This document shows, one piece after another, positions 45,461 to 57,000 of a DNA stretch of 64,000 nt (positions within the stretch are counted from its first letter, which is position 1; every line of letters begins with the position of its first letter). A program made the position numbers and the translations under genes. The notes beneath the pieces are model-generated. The model searched no databases, was not told the DNA's origin, and saw only the letters and a program-made list of their open reading frames with translations. This DNA is from Brasenia schreberi. Taxonomy: Eukaryota > Streptophyta > Magnoliopsida > Nymphaeales > Cabombaceae. Location of the stretch: the NCBI GenBank assembly GCA_036023115.1, contig JAYKKT010000074.1, positions 9,050,501-9,114,500 of the forward strand, given 5' to 3'.

Positions 45461-46974
45461 TAAATTTTGGAAGTGTGAGCGGTGGCTGCTTGGACAGCAG
45501 CAGTTATGAGAAAACCAAATAGAACTAAAATAAATAAGTTGATTTCTTGCTAATCATAATCTATTTAAGGGAAACCGAAACAAGTTCCTCGTTCTCATAA
45601 TGGGCTTTAATGTCATGTTTATAGTTACTATCCTATTCCTTAAATGAACTATTTCACCCCTCTTGATCATGATGCTTTTTTAGCTCTTACTAGTTGCAAA
45701 GGAATTTTTTTATCCTTTCACCTTCTTAGTGGGAGGACGTAGCCCCCAAAATGCAAGTTATTTGTACTGGATGCATTGCAATATAGTGACCCTTAAAAGC
45801 TACATGAAATCGAACCCGATAAAAGCAGAACTGATTGCAAGGATCAAACCGAAAAAATGTCTATTTAACAACTGGTTGAAATGCTCATAGTGTGAGTGTG
45901 TGTGCATGCATGAGTGTTGCTATTCTACTTTTATTGGTTCGATGTGATGTAGCTTTCAATTGTAACTACATGAAAATTCTTATACCAATACATCAAATAC
46001 AAATAACTTGTATTTTAGGAGCTACAAGAAAGAGAAACTTCTTGTCCCTAAATAACTAGTAAGGGCTAAGAAAGTAGCCCCACAAGGGACAAATAACTCA
46101 TTTAAAGAATACAAAAGTAACTGTAAAATATGGCATGGAAGGGTGATCACGTGTGCAAACCTTGTTATTTTCAATTCCAGAAAGTTTGCTAACTCTAACA
46201 ATATGTTCAGGAATTCATATCCTTCACGTCAACTCAAACACACTCATAAATTGAATGACAGTTACTCGAGAGGATCTCATCTTCTTTTAACATTCACATA
46301 AGATGATCAGTATTCTCCTCTCAAAAGCTCTAATTTTATCTTATCATTGTCTTATCCTTACAATTTTGTTTTATCTCTAGTCTTATCCTGCAAAAATTTA
46401 TATGAGTTCTCAAACCCAAGTTAATTCCAAATAGTTCAACAACTCTAACAATATGAGGAATAAGTTCACCTTCTTCACATCAGCTCAAAAACATTCATGG
46501 GCATTTTACGACAGTTACTCCAGAGGATCTCGTCCTCTCAAGAGATGGAAAAGAATCACATAAGATGGTCCATATTCTCCCCACGAGAACTTCCTTCCTT
46601 CATCTTTTCTATTATCTCTTGTTTCATCCATGTGCTTACTGCCGATTAAATCTTGTTTCACTTGTATTAGCAAATATTGCAAAGAACTTGCGCACACATC
46701 TTCTAAAACGAAGGACTTACCGTTGCAAAGGATTTAAGAACAGGGTCATAATCGTACCCTGTTTCCAAACGGGACCCCAGTCAACCTGGCAAACTCCAAG
46801 CCAACAAAACGAGGACGACAAAAATATAAATTGGGCGGGAAACTCACGAATCCGCTCAGACACATCCCCTCCAAGATTTCCGCGCAAGTCCTTATACTCT
46901 CTCTCTCACAGGGACGGCAGGACGGACGCGTCCCCTCGTCGCTCTCCGGCGCCAGGGAGCGAAACCCGAACTTC
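45461..46974 (+). promoter_or_regulatory. Presumed ATX promoter and leader with a 250-bp duplication
   Basis: Upstream of the ATX start codon. Two related ~190-bp stretches begin AACTCTAACAATATG at 46191 and 46441 and share CAGTTACTC-AGAGGATCTC and CACATAAGATGRTC blocks. Proximally, AAATATAAAT lies near 46822 and a CTCTCTCTC run near 46899. The actual start site is unknown. Confidence 0.4.
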
Positions 46975-48093
46975 ATGGCGATGATTCTTCAGAAGGCGTT
47001 GTTGTACGGCGAGGATTGCTCTGAAGAGGCGCGTCTTCTCGACGAGGCCTTCTTGGATTCTTCAGCTTGGGTAAACCCTAGCGGATCCTCCACTGTGATG
47101 TCCAAGAAGGTCAAAGCTCGGAAGCTAATCAGCGACGTCAGCGCCATGAATTCGACGGAGCCGAAACCCTCTCGTAACATGACGTCTATTGTCTACTCTA
47201 GACGGCCTTGGTCGGCTGCCCCAAAGCCGTCGTTCTTCGATGCTCTGATAGATCAGATCGCTGGGGAAGGTGGGGACGTCGATGGGTGGGATTCGGGCTC
47301 GAGGGCTTTGAAGAAGGGCAAGAGGGAGCTCCACGGGTTGGGTGTGCATACGGGGTCGGGTGGTGAATCGGGCGGAAGTTCCGTAAGGGGAAGGCGTCTT
47401 AGAAAGGCGATAATTCGGAGAGACGACTCGAAGAAGGATCGGCTGCTTCAGCGCAACAGGAGACAAGATGCGGCGAGGAAAGGATCGGGCTCGTTCTCTG
47501 CGCGGAGATGGGTTCAGTAAGTTCTAGAACTTGTTATTCCTTAGATTCTTTATGTATCCTCCTTGAATTTTCTATTAGACGTTTATTTTCTAATTTCGTA
47601 GCTCGACTCGTTTATTCGAAAAAGAACGAAACGGAAAAGCAGAATTTCTGGTATTCAGTCGTGATCGTTGATATTGTCATGACAATACTTGCATTTAGCA
47701 TAACCCTCATCACATCACATGCTTCCTTTCTTGCACCATCCATTTCTGTACTTTAATATTTTGATGTATGTTTTATGCTCGATTTTCTATTGTTATTAGT
47801 CATTTTCTTGCTTATCCACCGGAGTTTTGTGTTCAATTGGTGTAGGCTTGACATGAAAAGTGTTGATCCAAATGCTGTAATTGGTTGCAAATGCAAAGTA
47901 AGTAGATCTTCATCTTTGCGCTTCACATGTTGCCGCTTATCAGACAAGAAAAAGGAGATTGTTTTGACGTGTGATGTTTCTTGAGTTGCATATTGTAATT
48001 GAACTTGGGAACTTCCAGGTTTATTGGCCGTTGGATGATGATTGGTATATCGGTTCAGTTTCTCAGTTTGATCCAGTCAAGAAAAAACACGAG
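46975..48093 (+). CDS. ATX1/ATX2: ATX exons 1-3: N-terminal region
   Basis: Residues 1-223. Exon 1 is GC-rich and encodes a mostly basic, low-complexity N-terminus; the MSKKVKARK motif occurs in almost the same form near the start of Arabidopsis ATX1. Exon 1 ends SARRWVQ with phase 2; splicing into exon 2 gives [12 protein letters not shown], followed by VIGCKCK and, in exon 3, [14 protein letters not shown], the Tudor-like block that precedes PWWP in this family. Upstream, AAATATAAAT near 46822 and a CT-rich run near 46897-46909 are candidate core-promoter elements. Confidence 0.9.
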
Positions 48094-51000
48094 GTAGTAA
48101 CTTTTTACTGTTAAGCTTCGTTGCTTCTGTATACTTTTAGATGCTATTGCAAGTTCATTAAGGTTGTGTTTTGGAAAACCGAAAATGGGAAAAGGTGTTT
48201 TCAAATTTGCCATGTAAAGCTATGTCTTCCGGTAACAGTAATTCACAGAAAAAATGCAATCTGGATGGTTTTCTCATAGTAGAAGGACTCCCAATGCAAG
48301 ATTCAACCCCTTCTTATAGAGGTTTTCCAAAACCAGGCTGATGACTTCTAATCTTGCTGCTTTCATACCTCATAAGCTGCTCTTGGGCACGTCAATGGAC
48401 GCTGGAAACATGCTCTTGAGGGAGCCTAAGTGTGCTCAGCTTTTCATGTAGTGGCTTTTACAATGTAGAGAAGTCACATTCACATACACTTGTGGAAGTC
48501 CATGTTTCATTTACATATATCTTTCACATCAATTATCGACCCTTTTCTTGGCTCACTGATGATTCACTCTGCAGGTCAACTATGCTGATGGTGAACTTGA
48601 GTGGATCGTTCTCATGGATGAGAAAATACAATTTTTTCTGTCAAGAGAGGAAACATCTCGTATTAATGTGGCTATTTGCAAGCCTGCAAAAGCTGCAGAC
48701 TTTGATGAGCTGATGATGCTGGCCACTAGTTTTGATGATTGTGGGGATTTTGTTCATGGGGAAATTGTGTGGGCTAAGATTACAGGTTTCTTAAGAATCT
48801 TTTGATGTTTATTGTGATACGTCAGAGAGGAGGGCAATGAGTTGTGCATTTGTCAATTACTCTTTGCTTTTCACAAAAACTTCGATTGATTTTCTTTTGT
48901 TACAATCTGGGTTGAATTTTGATGCAATAGGGCATCTGTCCACCAATTCCTTCAGTTTTTGACCAAAACACTTCAAAAACTTGCTTAATTAGTATTTTTT
49001 GAACCATATGCTTTGACTCCTTTTACTAATGTATAGATAACTTAAATTAAGCTATCTGTGCCACAAATGATCTACAGGGCATGCCATGTGGCCGGCAATT
49101 GTGATGGATGAAGTGCATACAGCTGCTTGTAAAGGTCTAAAGCACACTTCAGTAGATAAATCACTTCCAGTGCAGTTTTTTGGTACCTACGATTATGCAA
49201 GGTAAAGTTTTCCTCAAGTCTTCAACTGATACTTTATCACGATGTTTCCTTTTGATATTGACTATTTTCATGGTTGGTTGATCGAATATGTACTGACAGT
49301 AACCTTATGACGTGACTTTTGCTGGGTTTATACCCATAGTGTTTTTTTACAATCATGTCTCTTTTTTCAGAATTTTAGTTTTGTCTTGTTGAATTTTGCC
49401 AGAATTAAAAGGAAACAAGTAGTGCCGTTTTACAAGGGCTTCTTCTCATCATTCCATTTGAAGTGCAAGCATGCGAGATTCATTGAAGCGTTAGAAGAGA
49501 CAAAGAGGTGAGAGAAAATGATGTTCTTTCTATTCTGTGTTTACATTTTTATTCTCATCTCTTGGCTACTTCATCTTCTTCACCTTACATCTGGAAGTTT
49601 GTATGTCTGTTCTTTAGATGCATCATTTGTCAATATCCACATTGACTGTCGTTACCTGACCAACGCCCATGTCATCATCTGCACTAGTTGAAACTGGCCA
49701 CTGGTGTTGGCGGCCCCCTGCTTTGCTTGATTATTTGTGTGTCGGCGTGCATGTAAAATGCTAAAGATGAGCTAGTGCCATATGCTTGTACCTCAGTTTG
49801 CCAAGTATATGGCAGGTGGCCGTCTAACTTATGGCTGCAGGTAGTTAAATTGGTTGTTGTGGTGACCTTTGCCTCCTACTTTTCTTCAAACCAATGACAG
49901 TTGTCTAATATGAGTTCTCCATCTGTAGTGACATTTGATCCTTCTGGCATCGTGCCTGGGATCACTTGCTATTGCCTACTCTAAGAAGAATCCTAAGTAC
50001 CCAAAGTAAATTTGTAGTTTGGTTTGATCATCTGTTTCTTTTTATTTTATTTGTAATTTTTGTGTGGCTATTGTTGTTAGGTACTTTAAGGAAAGACTAC
50101 TTCCTGAAAGAATTGCACGTTTACAGACCAGTGTGATTGATGATTCCGCCATCATCAGTGAAGAGAAGCATAAGATTAGCACCAATGAAGACATTATACC
50201 CGATGAAAGGCAGCAAACTGCTGAATGTGCCAACCATTGTCCTTTTGAAGTTGGGGATCTTCGTGTGATTAATCTAGGTGAACTTTCTTATTTATACGTT
50301 ATTTCTCTGTGTAACCTGCCTTATTGTCTATTATGTCTCTATGTAACATATCTTTCACGTGTGAAACCACATTACCACGCCCAATAGGACATTCTCTCCC
50401 CCTGGCAACTTTAAAATGTGGCCTTGTTTCTTGCTCCCTGGATGTGGTTTGGATGCCTATGTGTTCTTTTCTTATGCTTGTCACCCTGTATAATTCTTTA
50501 TTCTATTTGAGAATCTCATTTTTGCAAGTTCTTACTGGCCTTTTCCCCCCCTCTGGAGCATTGCACAGGGAAGATCGTGAGAGATTCTGAGTACTTCCGC
50601 AATGAGAAATATACATGGCCATTGGGATATTGTGCCACAAGAAAATTTGTATCTGCAACAGGTTATATTACTGGTGGATTTTTCTTATTTTGGTTCCATG
50701 TTATCTCCAGTTTGTTGTGGTGCATGAAAAAGCTTCTCTTTTTTTTAATCTCTAAAAGCCTTCCACCATGTGGATGGTAGATCACTCCAAAGTCTTTTCT
50801 TGATTCTGGTTTCAATTGTGTGCATGATCCCAGATCCAAGAAGAGTTGGTGAGTATAAGATGGAAGTACTGAGGAATCCAAAATCGAAGATGTTGCCTTT
50901 ATTCAGGGTCACGTTGGATAGTGGAACACAGGTTATTTCCAAATACTCCATGAATTTTCCAGGATCTGGTGTTCTATAGATTCTTTCTTTTGCGTTTCTC

Positions 51001-54000
51001 GATTTTGACATGTAGCTTGGCTCATTTCTTACGTTGAAGCATCTCCATCTCAGAGTTTCCCTTGCTGATAAACTTTGCCAATTTGAACCTTGATCAAATG
51101 GAATTGTTATAAACTGAAAAATTGTCCTTATCATTTCCTTTGTTAGAAGGGTCTGGTTGCTTCATTTTCCTTTTTTTTGGTTTTGAAAGATTCATACAGT
51201 ACAGGTTTATGCATCTAGTGATGCATCATGTGTAATGCTTATTGTTGATTTTGTTTGTCATTGTTTGCAGACACGTATAGGCAGTTGCAAGCTAACATGG
51301 TAGGATCATCTGATGCATTATTTTCTCTTATTCTTATATAATTCATTGTTGCTTCTAGATAAATGGACACTCCCCGGCTGCTTGCTGGAAAAAGATCTAT
51401 CGCCGAATCAGGAAAGCATCAAATAGTTCCAGGGGACGCTATGATCTCAATATTGGAAAAAAGAGTAGACGGAAATCTGGGGCGTATATGTTTGGTTTTT
51501 GCATCAAACAAGTTCGAAAAATCATCCAGGTAATTTCGTAGAACTGCTTTCTACAAAGAAGGTTCTGTTTTTCCTTTTGGTATTGTATGCTGTCTGCTAT
51601 TACATGGACAAGATATCTTAGTTAATTTTCATTATTGAGGAGAATTTGATTTACTTCTGCAGGTCATATTTGCTCTTTTAAGCCTTTTCTATACCATGTT
51701 AGCATTTGGTTGTGCGTGAAGTTCATTCATGCTATGAAATATTATGAATAATTTATTTGCTGTATGATAGCTATGCAAGCTATATGTGACAATCATCTTG
51801 CTTATTCGTTAATATGCTGTATGTATACTTGCCATGTGAAGGGAAACATTTAGTGCATGTTTGAAGGCCATTATATATTGGCTATAATAGAAATTACTCA
51901 CAAATGAGTTCTATGTTCTAAATAAAAGGAGATATATTGCAATAGTTATGATGTCATTTCCACATTATTGCTGTTTTGCATCTTCATCCTCAACTTTTAC
52001 TTGAAACTTGAAATTGCATGAGATTTTCAGTTTTCACCTTTATATGTACCAATTATTTAATGAGAAACAGGATTACTTAACCAGACTTGTTAAGTTTATT
52101 TAAGAACAGAAAAGGAAAAAGACAGCTTAAAATTTTATCTATGCTGTTCTTATTTAATGGATTTTTTGTCTGCATGTGTGAGTAGATCTTAATGTCATTT
52201 TGGCTTGTAAATAAAGTATAACTTTCAGATACTAAGTTTGGCCGGTCTCAATTGCCTTTCTATTTAACTCTTATGCTGAAATCGTTATCATCTTCAAAAT
52301 GTAGTGTAGAAGTGCAGCAGTCAGGAATAAAAAGAAATTAGTTGAATAATATCTGTTTTGAAAGAATTATGTAGAAAACGTATTGGATTTTGCTAGATGA
52401 AGAACATCCAATATGTGCTATTTGCTAAACAGATCTTGTTAAATCTTGCATACTGTCAAGTCTTACAAATATGGACGGTTCACATCCTGTCCACTTGAAC
52501 ACTGGTCAAATCTACTGCATGTCTTTGTTGCTGAAGCTGATAAGCTACATGTTGCTTACATTTGTCTTTGGCATCTAAAAGCAATTAACAGCTCCCAGGC
52601 CACTTGATTAAATATTTCTCTAATATGAAACCCATTGTAGAATTATCTTGACCAGTTGACCTTTTAATCTAGGGAAATATGTGAAGTTTCATGTTGATAG
52701 AACCCTTGTGCAAGGTTTTCCATTTGCATTTCACTTGGATATTTCTTCTCGGGTGTTTATAGGGCTTGCCAAATAGCAGCAAAGTATCAAAATCTTATCA
52801 ACAAAAATCTGCTCGTGAAAATCACAGAGTCCTTCCTGCTGGTTATCATCCGGTGAATGTAGATCTTAAAGATCTTGAGAAGTGCAATGTCTGTCACATG
52901 GATGAGGTACATTAATCTTCTGTTCCATCTCCAACTATAATTTGGTGGTAGTTTTTGTGTTTATGTTTATAGCTATGTTGTATTACTGTGATGTTACCAT
53001 TGTGTACGATACACCACACCGATTTTGAACTTCTTTCATCTTTTCTCCTTTTCATGGTCTCTTTTGGCACCCACCGAATTGTGATTTCTCTGCAATGTAG
53101 GAGTACGAAGACAATCTGTTTTTGCAATGTGACAAATGTTTGATGGTGGTAAGCTGCTCCCTTTTCAGCTCCCTTTGATTTTGGTCTCTTTGTGTCGGTC
53201 ATTTGTATATTGAAGTACCTGTGGACCTCTGTTGTTACACTATTTTTGGGGTATTTTCCTTCTATACATTAGTTTAATTTCTTCTGCAATGAGTTTTCAA
53301 ACTCTTTTTCATTTCTGGTGGTGGTCATTGACTGTCAGTTGACTGGATAATTTCTTCAGGTTCATGCACGGTGTTATGGAGAACTAGAGCCTTTGAGTGA
53401 AAAACTTTGGCTATGCAACTTATGTTGTCCAGGTGCCGTTGTGCCACCTCCCGTCTGCTGCTTGTGTCCTGTTATAGGTATGGAATATAATGCCTCCACT
53501 TTTGATACTTCAGGTCACATTTCTTGTATTGGTTTTTTAGGCTCTTAACACAATCTTGTCAGTAGGTGGTGCAATGAAGGAAACTACCGATGGCCGCTGG
53601 GCTCATCTTGCCTGTGCTATGTGGATTCCTGGTTAGTTATATAAAACTGGAACATATTTTTCCTACTGGATTACGCAAAACAAATTTGTTGAACATTTGT
53701 TTGTGAACTTCATACAGAAACATTTCTTGTGGATATCCAGAAAATGGAGCCAATTGATGGGTTGCGAAAGATAAGTAAAGTATGACTTGTTATTTCCTTT
53801 AAAACATTTTTTTAATGTGTGTACTTCTATTTCTCAACTAGTTCAATATTCTTTCTCTATATGTAGACAACACCATTCCTTTTTCATTGTACATATTACA
53901 TAACAAGCCATCTTTTCCTTTTCCTTTTCACTTCATAGATTTGTCTTTGTGAAATTTTCATTTGTCCTTTTCTGTCTTTGCAATGTGTTATTCCTGAACT

Positions 54001-57000
54001 GTATTTTCTAGTGAAAGTCCTTATTGCCTGGAGATTTAATATCTTTCATATTGTGATTTATGCTATGTAGGATCGGTGGAGGCTTTTATGCAGCATTTGT
54101 GGTGTGCCTTATGGAGCATGTATTCAGGTGATTTACGATTTCAGTTTCCAACTGGCTTGTACTATGGCCGGTTGCTATGCTTATTTTGTAATTTACTCTT
54201 CTATTACTTTAGTGCTCTTTTCCAAAGGGCACACAGATCAAAGGGGATGCTGAATACTAGCATTCTTCTGGTACCTGAAAACTTTGCTACATGATCTTCT
54301 GCATTCTTTTGAGTACTTGCTCTCTGCATGTTATATCCATCTTTTCTCAGGCCTTTGTTCCAATATATGTTTAGGTACCAATTCCTTTTGAGTTTGGATC
54401 TTTAGTCCATCTTTTAGGTTTGTCAGTGCTGTTACTGTGCTAGAGTTTAGAAGATCATGGATAATGCATAATTAACCACCGTGATACTGTCTCAATTAAA
54501 TCGTGAGTATCAGAGAAAATGTCTTATGTTTGAGGAATTTCGTTTGGGTTGATAAGGTGGCAAGGGATATCATCTTTTCTTTTCTGATAAATAAGTTTAA
54601 GAAGTGCCAAGGTAGTGTAGGGGTGCAAATGATCCTAGCTGCTTACGCTGCTGAAGATCAACTGGATGATAACTCCAACTCAACTCAGTCATGTCAAGCT
54701 CGGCATGTGAGTGAGCCGAGCTTGAGATCACTTGTGAGTGGAGCTGGAGTATTTTGTGATGAGACCTCGGCTTGTTTATATGATACAAGCACATTTTATT
54801 GAGGACCTTTTCTTTGATCATAGTTCTTTCCTTTTTAAGATTTTTTTCTTGTCAACTTGTGTTTGTATCGTTCATTTGCTTGTCCCTTTCAAGACACAAT
54901 GCATATGGAGCTCACTATCTGCACCATGTTCGCAGTGTTCACATAAGACCTGCCGAATTGCATACCATCCACTTTGTGCACGTGCTGCTGGTCTATGTGT
55001 TGAGGTATCTGGTTTACTTTGGTATTCCCTTGCTTAATTATGTGACTATCATCTTTTCCTCGCTCTGTTTGCTCATGACATCTTTTTGACCCTCTTGTAC
55101 TTTTGTGTAGCTTGAAGATGAGAAGAATATGCTTCTACTTAAATCTGTTTATGAGGAAGATGATCAGTGTGTTCGTTTGGTTTCCTTCTGCAAGAAGCAT
55201 AGGAAACCATCTAATGAAAGCATTCCCGTTGAAAATCAAACTAATGTACCTTTTCAACACCATGCCAGCTATAATTTTAGTACTTCAGGCTGTGCTCGAA
55301 GTGGTATGCAAACAATAACTTGTGGCTTTCTGACGTTTCCTTTGCTTAGATGTCAACTTCACAGCCTTTTTCTGTTACATGTTTGTCTTATTATTTGTCA
55401 AGGGCTGAAGAAGGTATTGATGTTTGAGCATCACAAATGATGGTCTTCAAGTTTTTCCTTTATTTATATGATTTTGTTTTTTAATTCTTTTCCCACTCAT
55501 TTGTCATATTGTCCTTAATTCTGCTTTGCCGTTACTTACCTCTTTCCTGCCCCAGAACCTTACAATGGCTTTGGTAGAAGGGGCCATAGAGAACCGGAGG
55601 CACTTGCTTCTGCATCTTCAAAAATGTTGTATGTTGAGAACAGACCATATCTAGTTGGTGGCTATCGGCAAAATGGGATGGCTGGGGATGCATCTTCTTG
55701 CAGAAACCATGTAGTTACTAAGAAATTTGACCAACCGGAAAACTGCCAAGACAATAGTTCCAAGAAATTCTTTTCTCTATCTGAAAAATATCAATACATG
55801 AGGTCTACCATAGCAAAGAGACTTGCATTTGGTTAGTATCCTTCTCTCAGATGCTATTTTTACAGTAGAAATGCTGATATTCTGCTGCTCATGACTAAAG
55901 GCTCTTGAGTTGCCTATGTTCTGTTGCTGTCCTATATCACCTTTTTTTTCTTTCTCAAAGCATGTAGTTGGCCCTGCTCTTCGTTTCATTTAGATAGATC
56001 AACGTAGTGCATTGGGTTTTTTATGTGATTATTCACTTGTATGCAGTGCAATACTGATATTTTCAGAATTTTATATAGTTACAGCTATGTGTCCCTGTTA
56101 TTGTGCCTAATCTATACTTCTGTTAATTTGTGCAGGACTTCCCTATATCGTAATTTCTTTTCGAGTCTATTTATCTGTCTATATGTTTGAGTGCATAGGT
56201 CCGTGGTGAATTTGCACACTGGAGCTTGCGCCATTCAATGCTATTAAATACTGGGGTTATGTTGTGGGCATCAGGAATTGTTTCTACTACATGCTTACAT
56301 CCCACTGCAATTATATGGATCTGGCATGTGCTTTACATCATAGAGTCTCACGGAACTTTGACTGCTATTGAGAGTTCTATGTGTTACATAGATTCTGGCA
56401 TCTTCTTTGGCTAGCAACAGCTACTAATTTTGAACAACTTATGCAGAACGCTGGTCTTTGGTCCTTCCAACTTAGCTAGACAAGCACAAATAGGGAAGTT
56501 TGATAGGAGAAAGTGGGTATTTTATAAGATAGAAAATTGCTTACACTGTTGTAATTATATTGCTAGTAAGATTTATGCTCTATGTCGTTGCAACATGAGA
56601 ACCTTTGCATATGTAACTGCACAGGAGACAAAAGTTTGCATTAAACGAAATGTGGGGCATGTGCCTAGATGTTGGAGGTCGCTTTTGTGATGTATGCCTA
56701 ATGTGTTTTTTTAACTATGTTTGATTATATTATTTCAAAGTTGTGCAATTCTCGTCAGATTTCACTTTAGTATATTATCGTGAAACTGGATCTAGATCTG
56801 ACTATTTTGGATTAGACTTTCATAGCTAAAAAATATGATTTGCATGAATTCAAATTTTCAGTTTTCCATTCGTGGCATTTGAGCTTGAAGGAATTTAGAT
56901 ATTGACTTGATTCTCTGCACCTTCAGTTAAAATACTAGAAAATTGGATCCATATCTTATATTTATAGCTAAAAATGGTTGGCTATGATTATGATTCAAAA

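Noticed and set aside
46831..46974. Longer ATX N-terminus from an upstream ATG at 46831
   Set aside because: The frame is open, but the sequence is leader-like and CT-rich, and the ATG at 46975 gives a protein of the family's length.
50042..51134. Minus-strand frames opposite ATX exons 7-10
   Set aside because: They are antisense shadows of verified exons and introns with no domain of their own.
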